From: Mogibacterium sp.
GTDB lineage: Bacteria > Bacillota > Clostridia > Peptostreptococcales > Anaerovoracaceae
Length of the DNA: 64,000 nucleotides
Direction: 5' to 3'
NCBI GenBank assembly: GCA_017512145.1
Contig: JAFWHB010000032.1
Location: 186,001-250,000 of the forward strand
The position numbers and the translations under genes are program-made. The notes beneath the pieces were generated by a model that saw nothing but the letters and a program-made list of their open reading frames with translations, was not told the DNA's origin and searched no databases. This document shows, in pieces, positions 51,353-59,542 of the stretch (positions are counted from its first letter, which is position 1; each line of letters opens with the position of its first letter).

Positions 51353-52620
51353 GCTTCACCTCCCTCGAGCACAACTCTGATGTCGCCGTCGACATCCTCA
51401 AGTACGCTCTTTCTAAGTATCACATCCTCCATCTCACTTGGAACGACAATGGTACGCCTCTTGCTCGCAAGCTCCCTGTCTCCGCACATGAGACGGATGG
51501 TGACTTTGCGAATTACAGAACCGACACGGAATCTGATATGGATGTCTTCTTCGATATTGCCTGTGTCGATCGTGACAGGCACGGTGTATCTCACGCCATC
51601 GCAAGGGATGACATTGACGATATTCTCAGGGTTAGCCTTCTTGCCGTGTCTCAGTATGAATTCGGCTGCATGTCTTCCTGCACGGTCTGCCTCCTCCGAA
51701 ACATAGTCGACAAGGTCGTGAACGTGCAGTACATTGCCGCAGGCGAAGATTCCCGGAACATCTGTCTCGAGTCTGTCGTCGACAAATGGTCCGTTCGTAA
51801 CGCGGTTGATGCCGACTCCGGCAGTTAACGATAATTCATTCTCAGGTATAAGTCCGCATGAGAGGAGCAAAGTGTCACATTCGTAGAACTCCTCAGTACC
51901 CGGGATGACTTTGCCGCCAGGTCCTACCTCAGCGATCGTAACACCTTCGAGCTGTCTCTTGCCCTTGATATCCACTACTGTATGGCTCAGCTTGAGCGGG
52001 ATGCCAAAGTCATCAAGACACTGGACTATGTTACGTTTGAGGCCTCCTGAATACGGCATCAGCTCTGCTACGAGCTTGACATGAGCTCCCTCGAGAGTCA
52101 TTCTCCTTGCCATGATAAGACCGATGTCTCCGGAGCCGAGTATTACTACTTCCTTGCCCGGGACATAGCCCTCGCAGTTGACGAGCTTCTGAGCTGCACC
52201 TGCAGTATAGATACCCTGTGGTCTCATGCCGGGGATGTTGAGAGCGCCTCTTGGTCTCTCGCGGCAGCCCATTGCGAGAACGATGGCTTCAGCCTTAACA
52301 ACGCGCATTCCGTAGCGCTTGCTGACGATCGTTATCTCTCTCTCAGGACTGATCGAAACGACCATCGAGCTTGTCTCGCATCTTATGCCGAGTTCTCTGA
52401 CCTTATTGATGAATCTGCCGGCATACTCAGGTCCTGTCAGCTCCTCCTTGAAGGTGTGCAGGCCAAATCCGTTGTGTATGCACTGGTTCAGTATTCCACC
52501 GAGCTTCTCGTCTCTCTCATAGATTACTATATTGTCGATCCCTGCCTTGCGTGCGGAGACTGCAGCAGCAAGACCTGCCGGCCCTGCGCCTATAATAGCC
52601 AGATCTACATGTCTATCCAT
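51349..52620 (-). CDS. FAD/NAD-dependent oxidoreductase subunit
   Basis: 423 residues with two Rossmann nucleotide-binding motifs: LAIIGAGPAGLAAAVSARKA for FAD at the N-terminus and EVVILGSGDIGLIMARRM for NAD(P)H near residue 165. ATG-like phrases LAMGCRERPRGALNIPG and VPGIFACGNVLHVHDLVDYV are typical of the pyridine-nucleotide disulfide reductase-like partner of anaerobic glycerol-3-phosphate dehydrogenase (functionally like GlpB). It overlaps both neighbours. It should pass electrons between the dehydrogenase subunit and NAD or a membrane carrier. Confidence 0.87.
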   Translation of the reverse strand: MDRHVDLAIIGAGPAGLAAAVSARKAGIDNIVIYERDEKLGGILNQCIHNGFGLHTFKEELTGPEYAGRFINKVRELGIRCETSSMVVSISPEREITIVSKRYGMRVVKAEAIVLAMGCRERPRGALNIPGMRPQGIYTAGAAQKLVNCEGYVPGKEVVILGSGDIGLIMARRMTLEGAHVKLVAELMPYSGGLKRNIVQCLDDFGIPLKLSHTVVDIKGKRQLEGVTIAEVGPGGKVIPGTEEFYECDTLLLSCGLIPENELSLTAGVGINRVTNGPFVDDRLETDVPGIFACGNVLHVHDLVDYVSEEADRAGRHAAEFILRHGKKANPENIVNVIPCDGVRYTVPVTIDTGNIEEDIHIRFRVGSVIRKVTIRLMCGDRELASKRRTIVVPSEMEDVILRKSVLEDVDGDIRVVLEGGEA

Positions 52621-54025
52621 TCTTCTTCACCTCCGCATAAGAAATACCGAGTTCATGTGCAAGCATGTCCATTACCTTAGGCTGGCAGAAGCCGCCCTGG
52701 CACCTTCCCATTCCTGCTCTGACTCTTCTCTTGACACCATCAAGAGTAGTTGCTCCGAGAGGTCTTCTTATAGCATCGAGGATCTCGCCTTCGCTTATTT
52801 CTTCGCATCTGCAGACGATCTGGCCGTAGTCAGGTCTCTGTCCGACAAGACGTCTTCTCTCGCTGACAGGCATCTCGGCTACTCTAGGTATTCCGAGCCT
52901 TGTAGGGTCAAAGTACGGGTTCTCTGAAGGCTCAAGTATCCTGCAGACAATATCGCCTACATAAGGGCCGATAGCAGGAGCACTCGAAAGTCCCGGCGAC
53001 TCGATGCCTGCAACATCGATAAAGCCTCCCACTTTGTCATCTTCCTGAATGATGAAGTCACCCGTATTGCCCGTGGATCTCAGGCCTGAGAAGGAAGTTA
53101 TGACTTTGTTGTACGGGATATCTTTGATCGAAAGCGCGCTCTTCGCTCTAACTGTTCCGATTCCGTCACTTGTTGTACCGATATTCTCCTTGTCTTCTAT
53201 ATCGTAGGCTGTCGGTCCTACGAGCAGGTTGCCATGGACCGTAGGAGTTACGAGAACTCCCTTTCCCATCCTGGTTGGGATCTGGAATATGGTGTGAGTA
53301 ACTGTCTTGCCGGCACTCTTGTCCATCAGCATGTATTCGCCCTTCCTTGCGACGATGCTGAATGAAGGTTCGCAGACCATGTTATGGATCTTATCTGTAT
53401 AGACACCTGCGCAGTTGACAACACACTTCGCCCTGAATACACCATTAGTGGTCTCGATACGGAACTTGTACTGATCTGATTCTGTGCTGATACCTGTAAC
53501 TTCAGTACTGAGGCTGAACTCAGCGCCATTATGATATGCATTCTCTGCATACGCCAGTGTCAGTTCGAACGGGCACACAATGCCTGAGCTCGGCACATGG
53601 ATCGCAGCATAGACACCATCTGCAAGTCCCGGCTCCAGCTCAAGAGCCTCTTCTCTTGTAAGGAGTCTTATGTCCGGCACCCCATTTCTTACTCCGCGCT
53701 CCATGAGGCCCTCAAGCACCGGAATATCTTCTTCAGAAAACCCTAGTACCATTGCGCCAATTCTCTTGAAAGGAACGTCAAGATCCTCCGCTACCTGATC
53801 CATCATCTGATTGCCCCTTACATTAAGAAGCGCCTTGAGAGAACCAGGTTCAGCATCAAAGCCTGCATGAATGATCGCGCTGTTTGCCTTGCTGGTGCCC
53901 TCGCAGACATCGCTTTCCTTGTCTACGACGAGCACACTCAGCTCATACCGGGAAAGCTCTCTGGCTATACTGCAGCCAACGACGCCTGCCCCGATGATCA
54001 CTACGTCATAATTTCTGTTATTCAT
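52613..54025 (-). CDS. Glycerol-3-phosphate dehydrogenase-like FAD oxidase with BFD [2Fe-2S] domain
   Basis: 470 residues. The DAO/GlpA-type FAD domain starts VVIIGAGVVGCSIARELSRY and contains NSAIIHAGFDAEPGSLKA and FSGLRSTGNTGDF. The C-terminal bacterioferredoxin-like [2Fe-2S] domain shows VCRCEEISEGEI and MGRCQGGFCQPKVM with the four cysteines. GlpA is the most likely identity; an L-2-hydroxyglutarate oxidase would share the first domain. No glycerol kinase or facilitator is in the window. First gene of the three-gene operon; a TATAAT (54067-54072) lies about 45 bases upstream. Confidence 0.87.
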   Translation of the reverse strand: MNNRNYDVVIIGAGVVGCSIARELSRYELSVLVVDKESDVCEGTSKANSAIIHAGFDAEPGSLKALLNVRGNQMMDQVAEDLDVPFKRIGAMVLGFSEEDIPVLEGLMERGVRNGVPDIRLLTREEALELEPGLADGVYAAIHVPSSGIVCPFELTLAYAENAYHNGAEFSLSTEVTGISTESDQYKFRIETTNGVFRAKCVVNCAGVYTDKIHNMVCEPSFSIVARKGEYMLMDKSAGKTVTHTIFQIPTRMGKGVLVTPTVHGNLLVGPTAYDIEDKENIGTTSDGIGTVRAKSALSIKDIPYNKVITSFSGLRSTGNTGDFIIQEDDKVGGFIDVAGIESPGLSSAPAIGPYVGDIVCRILEPSENPYFDPTRLGIPRVAEMPVSERRRLVGQRPDYGQIVCRCEEISEGEILDAIRRPLGATTLDGVKRRVRAGMGRCQGGFCQPKVMDMLAHELGISYAEVKKNG

Positions 54026-54107
54026 AATATTTCCTTTAACACTTGGTAAGAAATACAGTTTTAATAATTATATCACTTAAAGGCTCTTAGAACTACTTGT
54101 ATAGCAA

Positions 54108-54135
54108 AACAGACCCGCGCTATCGCGAGTCTGTT
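54108..54135 (-). terminator. Rho-independent terminator of the 54.2 kb gene
   Basis: AACAGACCCGCG (54108-54119) pairs with CGCGAGTCTGTT (54124-54135) with a single mismatch, loop CTAT, followed by TTTTGC on the minus strand, 23 bases after the stop codon. Confidence 0.85.
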
Positions 54136-54157
54136 CATGGTCTCTTAGTTTGTGTGA

Positions 54158-55357
54158 TTAAAGGCCTGTTGTGTAGTTGTCGAAGTAACCCTGGATGTAA
54201 ACAACCGGTGTTCCCTTATCTCCGGAGCCGGATGTGAGGTCACAGAGTGATCCGATCAGGTCTGTAAGTCTTCTAGGTGTTGTTCCCTCAGATGCCATGT
54301 TGCCGACAAGGTCTGAATCCTTCTCGAGGATAGCCTGTGAAATAGCCTTCTTGAGTTCCTCACCTGAAAGGTTGGAATAATCGTTGTCTGCGAGATACTT
54401 GAGCTTGAGCTCATTAGGTGTTCCCTCGAGTCCAGCTGTATAAGCCGGTGAAACTACAGGGTCAGCGAGCTCCCAGATCTTTCCTACCGGATCCTTGAAA
54501 GCGCCGTCGCCGTAAACCATTACTTCTACGTGCTTGCCTGTCTTATCCTTCATCTCTGCCTGGATCTCGTTAACGAGGAGCTGGCAGTCTCTTGGGAAAA
54601 GCTTTACAGTCTCTTCAGTAGCCTTGTTGGAACCGAGGAGTCCGTACTTCTCATTGTAGCCGCTGCCATCAACAGGAGCATTCAGGATCTCATCCATGCC
54701 ATAAACGTTAGCGCCGTGGCTGCGGAGGATTCTCTTAGTACGTGCTCTTGTATGGATGTCGCAAGTGATAACGTTGTTGGTATAGTTGAGGATCTCTTCT
54801 GCGTGGTTAGCGAAAATGATCTCAACCTCAGCGCCCATCTCCTTGATCAGGTCGCCATAGTATGCTACATAGTCAACACCTGTGAACTGGTGTCTGTTCT
54901 CACCAAAGAGTTCTCTGTATTTCTCAAGTGTCAGTACGTCGCTGTAAGGGTTAACGCCTGCAGCATCGATCTGATCCATTGTAAGAAGAGCATTACCTAC
55001 TTCGTCTGATGGATAGCTAAGCATGAGAACTACTTTCTTAGCGCCCTTTGCCATCCCCCTGAGACAAATAGCGAATCTGTTCCTTGAGAGGATCGGCCAG
55101 ATTATACCGATAGTATCACCACCGAGCTTTGCCTTGACATCCTCAGCGATAGCATCAACTGTCGCATAGTTGCCCTGACATCTGGCAACAACGGATTCTG
55201 TAATGCAGAGAACGTCTCTGTCTCTGATTTCAAATCCATCGGACTTAGCAGCAGCAAGAACGCTCTCTACTACCTGCTTGCCAAGATCATCTCCCTCACG
55301 GAAAATCGGACATCTGATTCCACGTGATACTGTCCCAACTCTTCTTTCTGTGCTCAT
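54158..55357 (-). CDS. Coenzyme F420-0:L-glutamate ligase-like (CofE-fold) protein
   Basis: 399 residues. The N-terminal part DVLCITESVVARCQGNYATV and GDTIGIIWPILSRNRFAICL with the downstream Asp-rich segment resemble the CofE ligase fold, and similar about 400-residue proteins in Bacillota are annotated as F420-0:Glu ligase domain proteins. F420 is not expected in this host and no other cof genes are near, so the real amide-forming substrate is unknown. The C-terminal half (MVYGDGAFKDPVGKIWELAD, DLIGSLCDLTSGSGDKGTPV) is well ordered. Monocistronic with a good promoter and terminator; CAGGAGGG before the ATG. Confidence 0.7.
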   Translation of the reverse strand: MSTERRVGTVSRGIRCPIFREGDDLGKQVVESVLAAAKSDGFEIRDRDVLCITESVVARCQGNYATVDAIAEDVKAKLGGDTIGIIWPILSRNRFAICLRGMAKGAKKVVLMLSYPSDEVGNALLTMDQIDAAGVNPYSDVLTLEKYRELFGENRHQFTGVDYVAYYGDLIKEMGAEVEIIFANHAEEILNYTNNVITCDIHTRARTKRILRSHGANVYGMDEILNAPVDGSGYNEKYGLLGSNKATEETVKLFPRDCQLLVNEIQAEMKDKTGKHVEVMVYGDGAFKDPVGKIWELADPVVSPAYTAGLEGTPNELKLKYLADNDYSNLSGEELKKAISQAILEKDSDLVGNMASEGTTPRRLTDLIGSLCDLTSGSGDKGTPVVYIQGYFDNYTTGL

Positions 55358-55380
55358 TAGTTTCCCTCCTGTATGTCATT

Positions 55381-55413
55381 GAGCGCAGCGATGCTTAAGT
55401 GCCTCCGCTGCTC
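55381..55413 (-). other. Stem-loop in the leader of the F420-ligase-like gene
   Basis: GAGCGCAGCG (55381-55390) pairs with CGCTGCTC (55406-55413) with a two-base bulge. It lies in the untranslated leader between promoter and start codon. Confidence 0.45.
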
Positions 55414-55441
55414 ATTTAAATGCCTTATCTAAAGCCAAGTT

Positions 55442-55471
55442 ATTGTACCACTGCCATAAGAATTACTTCAA
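55442..55471 (-). promoter_or_regulatory. Promoter of the F420-ligase-like gene
   Basis: On the minus strand TTGAAG (55466-55471), an 18-base spacer and TACAAT (55442-55447), about 85 bases upstream of the start. The remaining part of the 55358-55595 spacer shows no ORF; GACTGAATAGTC near 55540 is a small palindrome. Confidence 0.65.
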
Positions 55472-55595
55472 TAAAGAATACTATAATGGCGGTGAATTTT
55501 AGGTGAATTATTGAGCAAAATCCCCCATATAGTCGGACTGAATAGTCAATCTCCTCTGCAATGTTCGGAAACACTGCTGTCATGAACAGCTCTGA

Positions 55596-56258
55596 TTATT
55601 CGTGTTTCTCTACGATCTCGCCGCTGTTCTTGTAAATGCAGTTCTCAGGAACTACTCCGCGGACGCATGAAGTCGGATAAACATTGCTGTTCCTGCCGAT
55701 GACAGTTCCAGGGTTGCAGACTGAGTTGCAGCCAACCTCAACATGATCGCCGAGCATAGCTCCGAACTTCTTGATACCGGTCTCGATATTCTCAGTGCCA
55801 TTGTGGACTACGACAAGCTTCTTATCTGACTTTACATTAGAAGTGATCGAGCCAGCGCCCATATGGCTGTAATAACCTAGGATCGAATCTCCTACATAAT
55901 TATAGTGCGGAGTCTGTACATGGTCAAAGAGAATGACATTCTTAAGCTCGACAGAGTTGCCGACAACACAGTCAGCGCCTACAAGAGCGGATCCCCTGAC
56001 AAAGGCACAATGTCTTACCTCAGTATTCGGACCAATGATGCATGGTGCACCAAGATAAGCCGAAGGAAAAACCTTAGCAGTCTTGTGGACCCATACATTC
56101 TCACTGACCTCATCATACTCAGCAGGATCCAGAGTCTTGCCAAGCTCGAGGATGAAATCCTTGATACCCTTCAGAGCCTCCCACGGATAAGTGAACTGAC
56201 CCAGATAATCCTTAGCCAGCGTATGATCAAGATCGTACAAATCTCTAATAGTATACAT
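55596..56258 (-). CDS. Left-handed beta-helix sugar-nucleotide/acyltransferase-like protein
   Basis: 220 residues. Residues about 55-205 are hexapeptide repeats of the left-handed beta-helix type (VHKTAKVFPSAYLGAPCIIG, VRGSALVGADCVVGNSVELK, HVEVGCNSVCNPGTVIGRNS). The first 50 residues (TIRDLYDLDHTLAKDYLGQF) match the lead-in of the GlmU-like UDP-N-acetylglucosamine pyrophosphorylase-related family, but no nucleotidyltransferase domain is present. The neighbours glmM and nagB support an amino-sugar role, for instance acetyl transfer to glucosamine-1-phosphate (inference). The AAAGG site is rather far from the ATG. Confidence 0.75.
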   Translation of the reverse strand: MYTIRDLYDLDHTLAKDYLGQFTYPWEALKGIKDFILELGKTLDPAEYDEVSENVWVHKTAKVFPSAYLGAPCIIGPNTEVRHCAFVRGSALVGADCVVGNSVELKNVILFDHVQTPHYNYVGDSILGYYSHMGAGSITSNVKSDKKLVVVHNGTENIETGIKKFGAMLGDHVEVGCNSVCNPGTVIGRNSNVYPTSCVRGVVPENCIYKNSGEIVEKHE

Positions 56259-56340
56259 AATTATCTACTAACCTTTCTTATTAAGCTAATCAAGCATCAT
56301 AAATCAAAGACAAAATGTTAACATTGCCCGAGAAAACTTG

Positions 56341-56417
56341 AGACCACTGCGGAGCGAGAATCCCGCAGGATGCTGACGTAAGGCAGCTTCCGAGGACTCG
56401 AGCGAAGCAGTCGGTCT
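56341..56417 (-). repeat. 77-bp imperfect palindrome after glmM
   Basis: AGACC-ACTGC at the left pairs with GCAGT-C-GGTCT at the right; inside, GGAGCGAG/CTCGAGC and GGATGCTG/CAGCTTCC give further pairs. On the minus strand it is followed by CAAGTTTTCTC, so it could weakly terminate glmM. Similar in size and nested layout to the element at 14862-14945, though not clearly the same sequence. Confidence 0.55.
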
Positions 56418-56422
56418 TCCGT

Positions 56423-57772
56423 TTACTCCGCAATGTGTCCTTTTTCTTTGATTACGGCGATAACTTGATCTACGTATTTCTCACAGATCTCATCGCTGCC
56501 TGCTTCTACCATTACTCTGATTACAGGCTCTGTTCCTGATTCACGAACGAGGATACGTCCATCGTCTCCGAGAGCCTCGGTAACCTTTGCAACTGCTGCC
56601 TGAACATCAGGATCGTTCTGTGCATCCGGTTTGCTCTTGACTCTTACATTCTTGAGAACCTGCGGATAGAAGACTACAGGAGCAGCAAGCTCGCTCATCT
56701 TCTTCTTTCTTGCAAGCATTACTTCCATCATCTTGAGTGATGTCAGGATTCCGTCACCTGTTGTAGCGTACTTAGTGAAAATAATGTGTCCGCTCTGCTC
56801 TCCACCGATACGGTTGCCGGTCTGGACCATATTCTCATAAACGTACTTGTCGCCGACTTTGGTCTTGTCGTAGTCGATGCCTACTGCATCAAGAGCTTTG
56901 TACAGTCCGAAGTTGGACATTACTGTTGTTACGACTTTGTTATTGAGGAGTTTGCCTCTCTCCTTCATGTAGAGGCCATAGATGTAGAGGATGTGGTCAC
57001 CGGTGATGACATTACCCTTCTCGTCTACGCAGAGGCAGCGGTCAGCATCGCCATCATATGCAAAACCGACATCGAGGCCCTTGTCTACTACGAACTTCTG
57101 CAGATGCTCGATATGTGTGGATCCGCAGTTAGTGTTGATGTTGTAGCCATCCGGTTCGTCATTCATTACATAGAGCTTTGCTCCAAGAGCATCGAAGACG
57201 CCCTTAGCGATCTGCCATGCAGCACCGTTCGCAACATCGAGACCAACCTTGACATCCTTGAAGCTGTACTTTGACATCGAAATAAGATATCCGATGTAAC
57301 GGTTACGTCCGCTGACATAGTCGACTGTACGTCCGATCTCGTCTCTCTCTGCAAGAGGCAGCTCCATCTGTCCGTCGATGTAAGCTTCGATTCTCAGCAG
57401 AGTTTCCTCGTCCATCTTCTCGCCGTTGTTGTTGACGATCTTGATGCCGTTGTCATAGAACGGATTGTGCGATGCAGAGATCATGATTCCGCAGTCAAAG
57501 TCATCAACTCTTGCGATATATGAAACTGATGGTGTTGTTGTTACGTGCATGATATATGCGTCAGCACCGCTGGCCATGAGGCCTGTGCAAAGTGCATACT
57601 CGAACATATAGCTTGAACGTCTTGTGTCCTTGCCGATTACGACCTTAGCCTTCTTGTCGAGTCTCTTGCCGTAGTACCAGCCGAGAAAACGTCCGATCTT
57701 GATAGCATGTTCAAATGTAAGATTCTTGTTAGCCTCACCTCTGAAGCCATCAGTACCAAAATACTTACCCAT
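56423..57772 (-). CDS. glmM: Phosphoglucosamine mutase
   Basis: 449 residues; interconverts glucosamine-6-phosphate and glucosamine-1-phosphate for UDP-GlcNAc and peptidoglycan. Starts MGKYFGTDGFRGEAN; the active-site phosphoserine loop is MISASHNPFYDNGIK (Ser about 100), the metal loop is FAYDGDADRCL, and the sugar loop is GGEQSGHII, with the phosphate-binding RESGTEPVIRVMVE at the C-terminus. GlmM, rather than phosphoglucomutase, is indicated by SASHNP and GEQSGH. With nagB just upstream it controls the flux of amino sugars. AAGGAGAG before the ATG. Confidence 0.96.
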   Translation of the reverse strand: MGKYFGTDGFRGEANKNLTFEHAIKIGRFLGWYYGKRLDKKAKVVIGKDTRRSSYMFEYALCTGLMASGADAYIMHVTTTPSVSYIARVDDFDCGIMISASHNPFYDNGIKIVNNNGEKMDEETLLRIEAYIDGQMELPLAERDEIGRTVDYVSGRNRYIGYLISMSKYSFKDVKVGLDVANGAAWQIAKGVFDALGAKLYVMNDEPDGYNINTNCGSTHIEHLQKFVVDKGLDVGFAYDGDADRCLCVDEKGNVITGDHILYIYGLYMKERGKLLNNKVVTTVMSNFGLYKALDAVGIDYDKTKVGDKYVYENMVQTGNRIGGEQSGHIIFTKYATTGDGILTSLKMMEVMLARKKKMSELAAPVVFYPQVLKNVRVKSKPDAQNDPDVQAAVAKVTEALGDDGRILVRESGTEPVIRVMVEAGSDEICEKYVDQVIAVIKEKGHIAE

Positions 57773-57803
57773 TATTACTCTCCTTAATAGTCTTTTCAGT
57801 AAA

Positions 57804-57832
57804 GATGACAGGAGAATCGTCCCCCTGTCATC
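57804..57832 (-). repeat. Copy 2 of the GGGGACG intergenic palindrome
   Basis: GATGACAGG (57804-57812) pairs perfectly with CCTGTCATC (57824-57832); on the minus strand the core reads TGACAGGGGGACG then ATTCTCCTGTCA. It sits between nagB and glmM and is followed by TTTACTG, so it may partly terminate. Related to the copy at 19581-19607. Confidence 0.65.
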
Positions 57833-57838
57833 AGATTA

Positions 57839-58642
57839 TTACAGTCTCTGGTCTTTCTCGATATCGAGGAAGTACTTATATGTGTCTACTGTAAGTTCGC
57901 CGCATGCTTCTTCATCACATGCGATGATAGCACCGTTATGCATCTGAAGTGCTGAGCATGTCCACTTCTGGCTTACTCCGCCCTCAACTACTGCTGCCAT
58001 AGCTCTTGCCTTGTTGTGGCCGCTGATAAGAACGAGGACTTCCTTGGAGTCGGTTACTGTTCCGATTCCTACTGAAAGTGCCTGAGCAGGAACTGCTTCA
58101 GGGTCATTTCCGAAGAATCTTGAGTTAACGATTCTTGTATCTGTTGTAAGATTTCTTACTCCTGTGCGGGATGTGAGTGATGTGTAAGGCTCATTGAATG
58201 CAAGGTGTCCGTCAACACCGATGCCGCCCATGAAGAGATCGATTCCGCCGTAGCTTGCGATCTTCTCTTCGTAACGTGCACATTCACCTTCCGGATCATC
58301 AGTCATACCATTGAGGATATTGATATTCTCAGGCTTCATATCTACAAGATGATCGAAGAAATTATCATGCATGAAGTACCAGTAGCTCTGATCATGCTCA
58401 TGTGGGAGTCCGAGGTACTCGTCCATGTTGAATGTTACTACGTTCCTGAATGAAAGCTCGCCGGCAACATTCTTCTTGATAAGCTCTTTATATACTCCGA
58501 TTGGGGATGATCCTGTAGGAAGTCCGAGAACGAAAGGTCTCGAAGCCTCAGGGCCTGCTTCATGAGCTTTGATCTTGTCTGCGATATAATCAGCAGCCCA
58601 TTTGCACATCTTGTTATAATCGTCCTGAATTACTACTCTCAT
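57839..58642 (-). CDS. nagB: Glucosamine-6-phosphate deaminase
   Basis: 267 residues from ATG 58642 (AAAGGAG nine bases upstream; an ATG 20 codons earlier lacks a site and is not conserved). Converts glucosamine-6-phosphate to fructose-6-phosphate and ammonia. It has the phosphate loop LGLPTGSSPIGVYKEL, the active-site FNMDEYLGLPHEHDQSY with the catalytic Asp and His, and LFMGGIGVDGHLAFNEP. It stands opposite GlmM in the pathway, and the pair sits in one transcript unit. Confidence 0.95.
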   Translation of the reverse strand: MRVVIQDDYNKMCKWAADYIADKIKAHEAGPEASRPFVLGLPTGSSPIGVYKELIKKNVAGELSFRNVVTFNMDEYLGLPHEHDQSYWYFMHDNFFDHLVDMKPENINILNGMTDDPEGECARYEEKIASYGGIDLFMGGIGVDGHLAFNEPYTSLTSRTGVRNLTTDTRIVNSRFFGNDPEAVPAQALSVGIGTVTDSKEVLVLISGHNKARAMAAVVEGGVSQKWTCSALQMHNGAIIACDEEACGELTVDTYKYFLDIEKDQRL

Positions 58643-58736
58643 TGTCTTATACTCCTTTAAAACATCTGAAACAGAATTTAGCTGTATATTTGATGTAAGC
58701 ATTGAAATTTCAAGCTTTACGGCATTTTACGGTTGA

Positions 58737-58742
58737 ATTATA
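58737..58742 (-). promoter_or_regulatory. Probable -10 box for nagB-glmM
   Basis: TATAAT on the minus strand, with TTACCG 17 bases upstream as a weak -35. The leader to nagB is about 90 bases and contains the perfect palindrome TTGAAATTTCAA (58702-58713), a possible operator. Confidence 0.45.
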
Positions 58743-58785
58743 ACATCTGGTATCTTACTCGGTAAATATGGGCATGAGAATTTTA

Positions 58786-58814
58786 TTGAATTTATACTCC
58801 TGTAGGAGTATAGT
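58786..58814 (+). promoter_or_regulatory. Promoter with built-in operator for the toxin-antitoxin operon
   Basis: TTGAAT (58786-58791), 17-base spacer, TATAGT (58809-58814). A perfect 20-bp palindrome TATACTCCTGTAGGAGTATA (58793-58812) fills the spacer and overlaps the -10 box, so any dimer bound there would block transcription. The Xre-type antitoxin gene in the same operon is the obvious candidate binder. Confidence 0.75.
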
Positions 58815-58872
58815 CAGAACAGATAGATGAAATTCTTTCCCAAATACTAACTATTCATCCGGAGCGTGCTAC

Positions 58873-59532
58873 ATGATCCGCACTATTTATTACGGCTCAC
58901 CTAATATCATACGTACACCGACGTTCGGCAGCGGCAATCCATACAATGACTTTGGCCTGGGATTCTATTGCACGGATAATCCTGTCCTTGCCAGAGAATG
59001 GGCTGTCTCGCGCAACCATAATGGCTTTGTCAGCAAATACAGTCTCAACGATGCCGGACTCAGAATCATCGATCTTGGCAGCCCGCAGTATGGCATACTT
59101 CATTGGATCAGCGTTCTGGCAAGTTACCGGGAATTCGACACCCCTACTTCGCTGGCTTATCAGGGCAAGGAATACGTCAGGAGCACTTTCTCTGTGGACT
59201 ACCAGAACACAGATTGCCTCATTGGCTACAGAGCCGATAACAGCAACTTCATGTTCGCGCAGGATTTCCTCAATGGTCTCATTACATACGAGCAGCTGAG
59301 AGATGCCGTAAAACTTGGCAATACAGGCAGGCAATTCGTCCTCAAGAGCAACAGAGCTTTCGACAGGATCGTTTACGAAGGATACGAGCCTGCTTATTAC
59401 AGCGAAATTTTTCCGGGTAAAGTTACCCGTGATCTTAATGCAGTCAGGAAAGCTTCCGGCGATAGCCACGGAATGTATATAGAGCAGATACTTGATGAAG
59501 GGATCCAGCCTTACGATCCGAGACTAGGGTAA
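58873..59532 (+). CDS. DUF3990-type ADP-ribosyltransferase-like toxin
   Basis: 219 residues, no signal or membrane segment. The N-terminal pattern TIYYGSPNIIRTPTFG followed by NDFGLGFYCTDNPVLAREWA is the hallmark of DUF3990, which resembles ADP-ribosyltransferases (NAD-binding YHGS, then GxGFYxT). Here Tyr7 replaces the His I expect at this position, which may lower or alter activity. Further conserved parts are GKEYVRSTFSVDYQNTDCLI and NSNFMFAQDFLNGLITYEQL. GGAG is eight bases before the ATG. Ten bases upstream of an Xre-family gene, in a plus-strand operon with its own promoter, it reads as the toxin of a type II system. Confidence 0.78.
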   Translation: MIRTIYYGSPNIIRTPTFGSGNPYNDFGLGFYCTDNPVLAREWAVSRNHNGFVSKYSLNDAGLRIIDLGSPQYGILHWISVLASYREFDTPTSLAYQGKEYVRSTFSVDYQNTDCLIGYRADNSNFMFAQDFLNGLITYEQLRDAVKLGNTGRQFVLKSNRAFDRIVYEGYEPAYYSEIFPGKVTRDLNAVRKASGDSHGMYIEQILDEGIQPYDPRLG

Positions 59533-59542
59533 ATCAATCAAT

